A DNA stretch of 6,127 nucleotides from an uncultured Chlorobiaceae bacterium (GTDB lineage: Bacteria; Bacteroidota; Chlorobiia; Chlorobiales; Chlorobiaceae): assembly GCA_903838095.1 (NCBI GenBank), contig CAILXE010000237.1, forward strand, positions 1-6,127, written 5' to 3'. Positions 1 to 5,873 of the stretch are shown piece after piece; the first letter of the stretch is position 1; every line of letters starts with the position of its first letter. The position numbers and the translations under genes were made by a program. The notes beneath the pieces were generated by a model. That model had not been told where the DNA came from. It worked only from the letters and a program-made list of their open reading frames with translations, and made no database searches.

Positions 1-2
1 CA

Positions 3-110
3 TTAAGCAGCAAACAGAAAGCTGTCATATCACAAACACCGGATATCATTGATATTGAACCAGTACAAGTTGCTTCAGCATTACAAGAGATGCTGAAAAC
101 ACTCTCCTGA
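3..110 (+). CDS. C-terminal tail of an unidentified protein (5' end outside window)
   Basis: An open reading frame enters from the left edge and ends at TGA 108-110, leaving 35 residues. The end of the peptide, VQVASALQEMLKTLS, looks like an amphipathic C-terminal helix of the kind that often closes glycosyltransferases or other sugar-nucleotide enzymes, but this is too little to assign a family. The other two forward frames carry stops early in this stretch (TAA at 4-6; TGA at 50-52 and 56-58), which supports this one as the coding frame. It runs in the same direction as the next gene, 152 bases away, so the two may be co-transcribed. One alternative is that it is the remains of an N-terminal domain once joined to the next gene, since that gene's frame stays open over 59-256. 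The function is unknown. Confidence 0.5.
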   Translation, partial: LSSKQKAVISQTPDIIDIEPVQVASALQEMLKTLS

Positions 111-262
111 AAAGCTATATTTCACAACAAACACAAAAAACGGCTGAACCGCATATCAACGACAAAAGCTTCATCGACATGTTCCACAAGGATTGCTTTA
201 AAATCGCAGCCATTACCAGAAGCTTTTTGCACTCGGAGCTGCCACCAATGAATCACTGAGTC
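111..262 (+). other. Spacer before the GINT1-like gene, with an open frame and a weak promoter-like site
   Basis: This is a 152-base gap between two plus-strand genes. The frame of the downstream gene is open here from 59 to 256 and ends at TGA 257-259, only three bases before the downstream ATG. Its only internal ATG with any length is at 179, which would give a 26-residue peptide with no ribosome binding site. A possible promoter is TCGACA (174-179) and TAAAAT (199-204), but the 19-base spacing is long and the match is weak. I see no terminator with a T-run after the upstream gene. The stretch may be a plain leader, encode a small peptide, or be decayed coding sequence. Confidence 0.3.
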
Positions 263-1240
263 ATGAGTATCATCTCATTACTGACAAGCCTTTTAATCAT
301 TTCTGTTTTGCTGCTCGTCATCGCTCGCTACAGAAAGCATTGCAAAAAAAAGATTCTGCGGCGCAGCAAGGAAACATGGGCAATCGGCATCTATAAAGGC
401 CATTCGCCCCTTGAACTGTTCCCGCCTGCCGACATTAATAATCCAGTGTTAACAGCAAAAAACGTCACCGATATTTCGGCCCGTTTTGTTGCTGATCCCT
501 TCATGATAAAAAACGACAAAGGCTGCCATCTTTTTTTCGAAGTATTGAATAACAAAAGAAATACTGGCGAAATCGCTTACGCTTTCAGTCATAACGGCTT
601 GCAGTGGGAGTATCGCAAAGTTGTTCTCAAAGAACGTTTTCACCTTTCCTACCCCTATGTCTTCATGGCAGAAGGAAACTATTACATGATTCCTGAATGT
701 ATGGGTTCTGGCGGAATTCAACTGTACCGGGCAACACAGTTTCCTGATGAGTGGAAACACACAGGAACTCTTGTAAAAGGGCTTAACCGCTTTGCAGCAA
801 CAGTTGACCCATCCATAATTTACTACAATAAACGCTGGTACCTCTTCAGTTATGCGCCCAAGTCAAAAAGCCTCCATCTCTTTACTTCTGAAACACTTGC
901 CGGGCACTGGAAAGAACATCCAAAAAGCCCTGTCGTCTCCAACAGCCCACATTTCGCGCGTCCTGGAGGAAGGGTGATTTTCTACAAAGGCACCATCTAT
1001 CGGTATGCACAAGACGAGATCCCAAACTACGGCACCAAAGTCTGGGCATTCAGAATAAATGAACTCACCGAAAATACCTATGGGGAAGAATTGGTATCGG
1101 AAGAACCCGTCTTGCAACCAGGCCATGAATGGTGGAACAAGACCGGCATGCATACCCTAGACCCATATCAAAGTGAAACAGGCGAATGGTGGGCATTGGT
1201 GGATGGCTTCTCAATCCAGCAGCAAACATCGAGGCATTGA
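263..1240 (+). CDS. Membrane-anchored GINT1-like sugar transferase / beta-propeller protein
   Basis: This 325-residue protein probably transfers a sugar onto a lipid-linked or LPS acceptor. Residues 3-21 form one hydrophobic helix and residues 22-36 are strongly basic (RYRKHCKKKILRRSK). By the positive-inside rule this places the body in the cytoplasm, held to the inner membrane. From about residue 39 (WAIGIY) the sequence follows the family named for the N-terminal domain of glucosamine inositolphosphorylceramide transferase 1: NPVLTAKNVTD (60-70), FVADPF (75-80), HLSYPYVF (127-134), YYMIPE (140-145), VDPSI (181-185) and a closing GMHTLDPYQ...WWALVDG (about 295-315). These repeated blades resemble a GH43-like five-bladed propeller. 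The domain looks complete. The ATG at 263 is the first possible start after an in-frame TGA (257-259); no clear ribosome binding site precedes it. Bacterial members often sit in polysaccharide loci, as here. The family assignment is from memory of its motifs, and the substrate is unknown. Confidence 0.75.
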   Translation: MSIISLLTSLLIISVLLLVIARYRKHCKKKILRRSKETWAIGIYKGHSPLELFPPADINNPVLTAKNVTDISARFVADPFMIKNDKGCHLFFEVLNNKRNTGEIAYAFSHNGLQWEYRKVVLKERFHLSYPYVFMAEGNYYMIPECMGSGGIQLYRATQFPDEWKHTGTLVKGLNRFAATVDPSIIYYNKRWYLFSYAPKSKSLHLFTSETLAGHWKEHPKSPVVSNSPHFARPGGRVIFYKGTIYRYAQDEIPNYGTKVWAFRINELTENTYGEELVSEEPVLQPGHEWWNKTGMHTLDPYQSETGEWWALVDGFSIQQQTSRH

Positions 1241-1242
1241 CC

Positions 1243-1263
1243 AAAAAAGAGCCGACGCAGCTC
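1243..1263 (-). terminator. Rho-independent terminator for the minus-strand genes
   Basis: Read on the minus strand, GAGCTG and CGGCTC pair over a three-base loop (1249-1263; six pairs including one G-T) and are followed at once by six T residues (1248-1243). It lies about 30 bases after the waaF stop codon, in the 52-base gap between the converging genes. For the plus strand the A-run comes before the stem, so it is not an intrinsic terminator in that direction. The stem is short, so termination may be partial. Confidence 0.55.
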
Positions 1264-1267
1264 ATGA

Positions 1268-1299
1268 CCCATCGCAACACTGATACGTTGGGTTATGGG
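1268..1299 (-). other. Imperfect inverted repeat over the waaF stop codon
   Basis: CCCAT (1268-1272) pairs with ATGGG (1295-1299), and inside it CAAC (1275-1278) pairs with GTTG (1287-1290) around an eight-base loop, with an uneven internal bulge. It spans the waaF stop (1293-1295) and lies just upstream of the T-run terminator in the transcript. It could help stabilise the 3' end of the message, or be chance; no other copy was noticed in the window. Confidence 0.25.
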
Positions 1300-2249
1300 C
1301 GGCACAACGTTTCCACTGCTTCCGCCACAGCATTCGGTCTAATGTTTTCCAGACAGCGATAATGATGGTATCTGCAACTCCTGTCAAAACATGGAGCACA
1401 TGGCTCAGGGATATTGAATGCAATACTTTTTTTCCCGACAGGGTGGGTCCACACGGGGCTTGTCGAGCCAAAGAGACCTGTCACCGGCGTTCCGATATAC
1501 GCTGCAAGATGCATCAATCCAGAGTCGTTTGAGATAACTGCACGAGCGCCTGACATGATTGCAGCCACCTCCTTTAATGAAGTCTTGCCAGTCAGGTCCG
1601 TAATCCTTGAAGGAGCCACTCGAACAATCTCCTGTGCCGATTCAGCGTCGTCCTTTGAACCAAGGATGACAATGTTATAACGATCCTGCAACAACGCGAG
1701 TTCAGAAAAATGAAGCCATTTCTTGGCAGGCCCGTATGATGCACCAGGGCAGTAAATAATTGAGCCGATATACTTCGTGTCCGGTTCAACCGTTACGCCA
1801 TTCCACTCTTCAGGTGGTGAAAAGGGTGAATCAAGAATCTCAGCATACTCCCGGGTGATGTGATATAACTTTTTATTATTAGTGTTAACAACATCTTTTG
1901 GCAATGGATCAGTCAAAAGAAAGCGTCGCATTTCACGAGACAGTCCCCTTCTTACAGGCACCCCTGTTTGCATCGCAAACCATGCCGAAGAGAACGAAAA
2001 AGGGAGTAGATACATGGTCTGAAATCCACCTGCACGCACTGCTTCCAGAGCTTGCCGTCGATTGTGCGCATCACTGCGGCCATACTCAATCACCGGCAAA
2101 TCGCACAACATCCTTGCCAAACCACTCATCTGCACAGGAACCAGAAGTGTCGTATGTGATCGCCGACTTTGGGGGAATCGCATCACAACGGAAAGAGCAA
2201 GAAGCATATCTCCTATCCAGTTTGGCAAGAGAACAATGGAGGAATCCAT
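1293..2249 (-). CDS. waaF: ADP-heptose:LPS heptosyltransferase II (GT9)
   Basis: This 318-residue cytoplasmic enzyme should transfer L-glycero-D-manno-heptose from ADP-heptose to the first heptose of the LPS inner core. It has the GT9 two-domain pattern. The N-terminal glycine loop is PNWIGD (9-14). The WaaF-type signature is PGASYGPAKKW (168-178). The C-terminal nucleotide-binding domain has LGSKDD (196-201), LTGKTSL (219-225), NDSGLMHLAA (241-250) and GLFGST (258-263). A cysteine cluster near the end (C284, C287, C292, C299) matches the Cys-rich tail common in WaaF proteins. Length is close to the usual 330-350. The ATG at 2249 puts the glycine loop at the expected place, and an in-frame TGA lies 24 bases upstream; no good ribosome binding site is seen. 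It is the last gene of the minus-strand set, 129 bases after its neighbour, probably with its own promoter as well as read-through. I am fairly sure of GT9 and of the WaaF subgroup; acceptor specificity is inferred. Confidence 0.88.
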   Translation of the reverse strand: MDSSIVLLPNWIGDMLLALSVVMRFPQSRRSHTTLLVPVQMSGLARMLCDLPVIEYGRSDAHNRRQALEAVRAGGFQTMYLLPFSFSSAWFAMQTGVPVRRGLSREMRRFLLTDPLPKDVVNTNNKKLYHITREYAEILDSPFSPPEEWNGVTVEPDTKYIGSIIYCPGASYGPAKKWLHFSELALLQDRYNIVILGSKDDAESAQEIVRVAPSRITDLTGKTSLKEVAAIMSGARAVISNDSGLMHLAAYIGTPVTGLFGSTSPVWTHPVGKKSIAFNIPEPCAPCFDRSCRYHHYRCLENIRPNAVAEAVETLCRP

Positions 2250-2378
2250 AAACTGAGTCTGTATGGTTAATCATGGTGCCAAAGCAGAAAAAGCGCTCTG
2301 CCCGACGTATATATGCGTGCAAAAATAAACTTTTAGAACTGATTGCCATTATAGCAAATCACCAGCATGTGCCGGAGA
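2250..2378 (-). promoter_or_regulatory. Intergenic leader of waaF with small inverted repeats
   Basis: This 129-base gap is the only sizeable break in the minus-strand gene set. In transcript order it contains an inverted repeat CCGGCA/TGCTGG just after the upstream stop, an extended -10 promoter candidate, an AT-rich near-palindrome (CGTATATATGCG on the plus strand), and a GCAGA/TCTGC hairpin (2284-2301) about 35 bases before the waaF start. None has a long T-run, so a classic attenuator is not supported. A competing frame open from 2349 overlaps waaF but looks like a shadow. Confidence 0.35.
2348..2353 (-). promoter_or_regulatory. Extended -10 promoter element upstream of waaF
   Basis: On the minus strand the sequence reads TGCTATAAT: a perfect TATAAT with the TGn extension. 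No good -35 box is found 16-18 bases upstream, but extended -10 promoters can work without one. Transcription would start near position 2340 and give waaF a leader of about 90 bases. The site falls in the only gap between genes of the minus-strand set, which makes a real promoter more believable than a chance match. Confidence 0.4.
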
Positions 2379-3245
2379 TCACGGTTTCAGGGCAACAAAA
2401 TGTTTTTTACTTAATTCCAGCCCGAACCAGTGTTCAAGCCGCAACATGAGGCGATGCTTTTTTTCTCGATGCGTCAGCACGTAATCTGGATCTGCCTGAA
2501 AAAGTCCTCTCTCTTTCGGAATCCATGCGCTCATAATTGAAGGATGGGAACCCTTGAACTGACGGATAATGTTCTGATCAATCTGGCGGTAGTCAATCTG
2601 CTGATGGTTTTTGTTCCAATACTTCTGCACATACTCTGATTTAAGGTTCATCTCCTCCTCGCTTCGAACCCAACCATAGTGGTAAATGAAAGCACCGGTA
2701 TGAGCGGCATTCGGATAACGGGAAATTTTGCTTTTGTCGGTCAGCACATGCCAGTAAAGACCATCAGGAGCATAAGATCTTATTGAATTTCTGATAATCC
2801 GGGCCGCACGTCGATACCAGCCTGGCGAATCGAGATAACTGCAGGCATTGCCATAGAAATGATAATAGTCGAACGTCAGCGCCTCGACCCGCTCGTCATC
2901 CAGATGACGACGGCATGCTTCCACAATTTTCTGAAGATCGTCCTCATGCACAATCTCATCTCCTTCAAGATAAAAAGCCCAATCGCCAGTACAGTTAAAC
3001 TGGGCAATCATTTTCTGCTGGCCATACACATAGCCCCCGACCCGCATCTTGTCATTCCAGCACGACCGGATGATCCGTATCTTCGGATCGCCGATCTCCA
3101 TGATCTTTTCGAGAGTATCATCATCACTATCCCCGACATTGACAATAAATTCATCGACTATCGGCAACACAGAACGAATTGATTCCCTGAATGGAAAACC
3201 AAGGATCATCCCGTTTTTGATGAAGGTAAAAGCGCTGATTTTCAT
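2379..3245 (-). CDS. Family 2 glycosyltransferase (GT-A fold)
   Basis: This 288-residue protein is a likely cytoplasmic transferase adding one sugar to a growing surface glycan. The N-terminus MKISAFTFIKNG is the usual opening of this GT2 subgroup. It is followed by DEFIVNVGDSDDDT (31-44), in the usual place of the GT2 nucleotide-binding acidic residues, and GDWAFYLEGDE (87-97), the metal-binding motif position. Then come FDYYHFYG (125-132), WYRR and RIIRN at about 143-152, and HYGWVRS (189-195), all conserved-looking in relatives. In relatives the metal motif commonly reads QADE; here it is EGDE, a variation to note. The chosen ATG at 3245 leaves 8 bases after the upstream stop; the longer form from 3290 would add 15 residues unlike the family and overlap that gene by 37 bases. 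No clear ribosome binding site is seen, so translation may be coupled to the upstream gene. Donor and acceptor cannot be told. Confidence 0.8.
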   Translation of the reverse strand: MKISAFTFIKNGMILGFPFRESIRSVLPIVDEFIVNVGDSDDDTLEKIMEIGDPKIRIIRSCWNDKMRVGGYVYGQQKMIAQFNCTGDWAFYLEGDEIVHEDDLQKIVEACRRHLDDERVEALTFDYYHFYGNACSYLDSPGWYRRAARIIRNSIRSYAPDGLYWHVLTDKSKISRYPNAAHTGAFIYHYGWVRSEEEMNLKSEYVQKYWNKNHQQIDYRQIDQNIIRQFKGSHPSIMSAWIPKERGLFQADPDYVLTHREKKHRLMLRLEHWFGLELSKKHFVALKP

Positions 3246-3253
3246 AATAGTGT

Positions 3254-4063
3254 TTATAGTGCAAGATACTTGTTGATCCCATTCCGGCACGTGGTCAGCT
3301 TTCCGGCAATGGCCTGCTCGAGAATCCGGTCATTTTCGGCCAGCGAGTGCCTCGGATTCTCAGGATGCCCAAGATGACAGGCAAGAGCGCTGAACCTGAC
3401 ATTTCGCCGCAGAACACCACTATGAAGAAGCCTGACGACAAACTCGCTGTCTTCCCGCCCCCATCCAGTAAAATCTTCATTGAATCCGTTAACCCGGATA
3501 CAGTCGTTTCTGAAAAACGACATATTGCAACCTCTTATACCATGAAGAGATCGAGTCTTCAACGCAAGAAGGCTTGAAAGCAACGGAAGACGTAAAGCAT
3601 TTTTTCGGTTTTCAATTTCCTTTCCAAACGGTGAAAACGAAATATTCTTCGTTGCAATTCTTTTCGGGGTATGTTCTTGTGACAGGAGTGCTCTTGACCC
3701 CTGAATAAACGTCCCTGTAATCGCAAGATGCCTGTGATCATACATAAAGTCTCGATGCAGAAGCATATCGCCATCGACAAGGACAATATAATTGCCCTTT
3801 GCCACCGCAATCGCCCTGTTCCTTGACGCGGCTAACCGATACCCCAGATCCTCCTGCCAGACGTGAACCACCGGTATTTGCGCGGCTGCACGGTGTGTTT
3901 CAACAAGCTTCGCCGTATCGCACGTACTGCCATCGTCGGCAACGATAATTTCACACGGAGGATCGGACTGCACAAGTGCTGAACGAAGAACAAGTTCGAG
4001 CGCTTCAGGTGAATTATAGGTCGTGATAACGAGGCTACAAGTGATGTGCTCTGTCGGCTTCAT
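3254..4063 (-). CDS. GT2 glycosyltransferase with C-terminal galactosyltransferase-type domain
   Basis: This 269-residue protein has an N-terminal GT-A domain and a C-terminal Glyco_transf_7C-type module, an architecture found in polysaccharide glycosyltransferases and chondroitin-polymerase-like enzymes. Visible motifs are SLVITTYNSPEAL (10-22), ADDGST (42-47), GYRLAASRNRA (74-84) and the DxD metal site in VLVDGDM (94-100). The second domain shows GCNMSFFR (178-185) and GFNEDFTGWGREDSEFVVR (193-211), where acceptor and donor contacts are expected. The start at 4063 puts the usual short lead before the first strand; a longer form from 4099 would add 12 residues buried deeper in the upstream gene. 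With 4063 the overlap with the upstream gene is 29 bases, and the stop at 3254 lies 8 bases before the next start, so co-translation is likely. The transferred sugar is unknown; galactose or N-acetylhexosamine would suit the second domain. Confidence 0.82.
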   Translation of the reverse strand: MKPTEHITCSLVITTYNSPEALELVLRSALVQSDPPCEIIVADDGSTCDTAKLVETHRAAAQIPVVHVWQEDLGYRLAASRNRAIAVAKGNYIVLVDGDMLLHRDFMYDHRHLAITGTFIQGSRALLSQEHTPKRIATKNISFSPFGKEIENRKNALRLPLLSSLLALKTRSLHGIRGCNMSFFRNDCIRVNGFNEDFTGWGREDSEFVVRLLHSGVLRRNVRFSALACHLGHPENPRHSLAENDRILEQAIAGKLTTCRNGINKYLAL

Positions 4064-4793
4064 AAAGCTTGATGTATTTATAAAAAACGCCGTTCGCATT
4101 TGAAACCGAGATCAGCAACCCTTCATAACCGTATCGCCAACCATGTTTAAGCAGGTAAGATTTGAAAAACGTCAGCATTCCGAAAAGCACGGCCTTGAAC
4201 GGCGAAGCGTTTTTTTGCCCACGATACTCCTCAGCCCAGAGCGTGGAATAATGCTGCATTTTCTGGAGAAGCTGCGACGCATTATCGTAGGGATAATGTT
4301 TCAACCTGCCCGTTAACAGCTCGGTTTTCAGGTTGCCATTCATGGCAAGTCCTTCATGAACCTGCTTGTCGTCGTATCGGGTACTCTTCCTGTTAAACAA
4401 CCGTTCAACCCGGTCATTCTCCCAGCCACAACCACAAATCAGCCTATGGTGGTAATAATTATCACGCTCCATCACGTAAACGATGTTGCTGTCCAGATTG
4501 ATGCCCAGAATTTCATGCGCCAGCTCCTGTGTCATAATCTCATCGCTGTCCACCGACAATATCCAGTCGTTGGACGCCATATCAACCGCCATATTTTTCA
4601 GTGGCCCGAATCCGATGAACGGGTGCTTGTGAAAAGTAACGTTCCTGAACCCGGAAGCAATAGCTATCGTATCATCAGTCGATCCGTTATCAATAATCAC
4701 CACTTCAGCAAACGCTTCGAGAGCACTCAGACACTCGGCAAGATAGGCAGCAGAATTTTTGGTAAGAATTGTTACCGATATGTTGTTAGCCAC
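4035..4793 (-). CDS. WaaE/LgtF-like GT2 inner-core glucosyltransferase
   Basis: This 252-residue protein matches the WaaE/KdtX/LgtF branch of GT2, whose studied members add a beta-1,4-glucose to heptose I of the LPS inner core. Evidence: SVTILTKNSAAYLAECL (6-22), VVIIDNGSTDDT (31-42), the branch-typical GFGPLKN (61-67; relatives usually have GFGPQKN), the metal-binding VDSDE (81-85), DRVERLFNRK (127-136), VHE (145-147) and LKHYPYD (164-170). The C-terminal part (about 198-242) is hydrophobic and aromatic with basic residues, as in relatives that lie on the inner membrane. The start is a GTG at 4793, overlapping the previous gene by 22 bases; no later ATG is possible before residue 68, so GTG is the best choice. 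There is no well-spaced ribosome binding site, so translation is probably coupled. The subfamily is well supported; the exact linkage is inferred. Confidence 0.85.
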   Translation of the reverse strand: MANNISVTILTKNSAAYLAECLSALEAFAEVVIIDNGSTDDTIAIASGFRNVTFHKHPFIGFGPLKNMAVDMASNDWILSVDSDEIMTQELAHEILGINLDSNIVYVMERDNYYHHRLICGCGWENDRVERLFNRKSTRYDDKQVHEGLAMNGNLKTELLTGRLKHYPYDNASQLLQKMQHYSTLWAEEYRGQKNASPFKAVLFGMLTFFKSYLLKHGWRYGYEGLLISVSNANGVFYKYIKLYEADRAHHL

Positions 4794-5857
4794 TCTCTGA
4801 TTTCATTAAAGATGAGATTGGGATCAATATGGTAAAGGCACTCACTTGCTCCATGATGGTCGTCACAACCCGCCTTGCCGCAGGCGACACAAGTCATATC
4901 AGCCTGAAAAATAGTGATGTTACCATAGGTCTGCACTGGTTTGTTTGAACGTGTACCGATATGAAACTCATTGCACCACGGCGACCACATGCTCAGAATG
5001 GTTGGCCCATAAATGGCAAAAATGCGTTTATTTTGCGAAGCCGCAATATGCATATTCAGCGTGTCCGCGCCAATATAGGCAAAAGAACGGTCACTGAGCG
5101 CAATCAATTCCTCCATACTGGTCTCGCCGATGAAATCGTAAACATTGACTAACTTCGGAAGTTTTCGTTTAATCTCCAGATCAAGGACACTTTTTGATCC
5201 TGTGACGACCACGGGCACACCCAGAGCATCGAGTCTCTGGAGCAGCTCATTTCTTAGCTGCTCGGGATAAACTTTGTATTCATACTGGGCCCCAGGATGA
5301 AAAATTATAAATTCCGATATACCACGACTGTCCAGCATCTTGCTGGCGTTTTGGGCTGCCATCCCGGAATAGTAAGAACTCACCGTTGGCTGACCGTTGC
5401 CAATGCCCAACAGACCAAGAGCCGCAGTATTATTCTCGATTATGTGCCGCCCGGAGTCAAAATCGTAGTGCTCCGAAAGAAGCAACCGCTTCCACCATGA
5501 TTTTTTCCTGTCACTCTCCACTGCGCTGATAGCCCTGTGCCCAGCAGCAAGAGCGAACAACACTGAGCGATCACTCGCTGTAAGGTTGATGCTCAGATCG
5601 TAGCGACGAACAATTTTTTTAAGGAGGGCTGACGTCTGGGTCCCCCGCCCTGTTCCTTCACCAGTGTAAGTGAAATGATGAATCTCAACGATATGCGGCA
5701 ACGTCCGTGCAATCGGCAAAGTATCGCTGTTGACCAAAAGATCAATACGAGGACTATCATAGGCCTGAAAAATCCTTTCGATCAGCGGCGAACTGAGAAA
5801 AACATCACCGTTCGATCGTTGTACAATAACAAGTATGCTGCGCGGAGCGCGTTTCAT
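4772..5857 (-). CDS. GT9 heptosyltransferase-like protein, divergent
   Basis: This 361-residue protein has the GT9 fold: SILVIVQRSNGDVFLSSPLI at the N-terminus, HPGAQYEYK (187-195), VVVTGSKS (216-223), DFIGETSMEELI (241-252), GADTLNMHIAAS (263-274) and YGPT (283-286). It probably transfers heptose or a related sugar from ADP-heptose in core assembly. It departs from the usual pattern: the first loop reads SNGD where SIGD is common, and ADTLNMH replaces the DSG/DTG-type motif, a change also seen in WaaQ-type (heptosyltransferase III) proteins, which have DSVPMH. A Cys/His cluster (C323, C326, C331, two His, C340) resembles that of the waaF product here. The start is uncertain: ATG 5857 is used, but TTG 5866, three codons upstream, has a weak TAGG six bases before it. 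It follows the upstream gene by 16 bases and overlaps the next by 22. GT9 is secure; the sugar is not. Confidence 0.82.
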   Translation of the reverse strand: MKRAPRSILVIVQRSNGDVFLSSPLIERIFQAYDSPRIDLLVNSDTLPIARTLPHIVEIHHFTYTGEGTGRGTQTSALLKKIVRRYDLSINLTASDRSVLFALAAGHRAISAVESDRKKSWWKRLLLSEHYDFDSGRHIIENNTAALGLLGIGNGQPTVSSYYSGMAAQNASKMLDSRGISEFIIFHPGAQYEYKVYPEQLRNELLQRLDALGVPVVVTGSKSVLDLEIKRKLPKLVNVYDFIGETSMEELIALSDRSFAYIGADTLNMHIAASQNKRIFAIYGPTILSMWSPWCNEFHIGTRSNKPVQTYGNITIFQADMTCVACGKAGCDDHHGASECLYHIDPNLIFNEIREWLTTYR

Positions 5858-5873
5858 ATTTTTCAAAACACGC

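Noticed and set aside
1898..2251. Plus-strand open frame of 117 codons
   Set aside because: It is antisense to waaF, whose GT9 motifs are unmistakable; no ribosome binding site or family motif is seen.
2086..2349. Minus-strand open frame of 87 codons starting in the gap before waaF
   Set aside because: It overlaps the 5' part of waaF in another frame, has no recognisable motif, and its start codon lies inside the -10 candidate.
2357..2375. Inverted repeat CCGGCA/TGCTGG after the 2379-3245 gene as a terminator
   Set aside because: The loop is only two bases if fully paired, and the following sequence has just three T residues, so it does not fit an intrinsic terminator well.
3246..3290. Longer N-terminus for the 2379-3245 glycosyltransferase (start at 3290)
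   Set aside because: The extra 15 residues are not family-like and would overlap the upstream gene by 37 bases; MKISAFTF is the normal start of this subgroup.
4064..4099. Longer N-terminus for the 3254-4063 glycosyltransferase (start at 4099)
   Set aside because: It would raise the overlap with the upstream gene to 65 bases and add 12 residues before the first strand with no support.
4356..4835. Plus-strand open frame of 159 codons
   Set aside because: It lies opposite the WaaE-like gene, whose motifs are clear. Its translation shows no family motif and low-complexity composition, as expected of a shadow frame.
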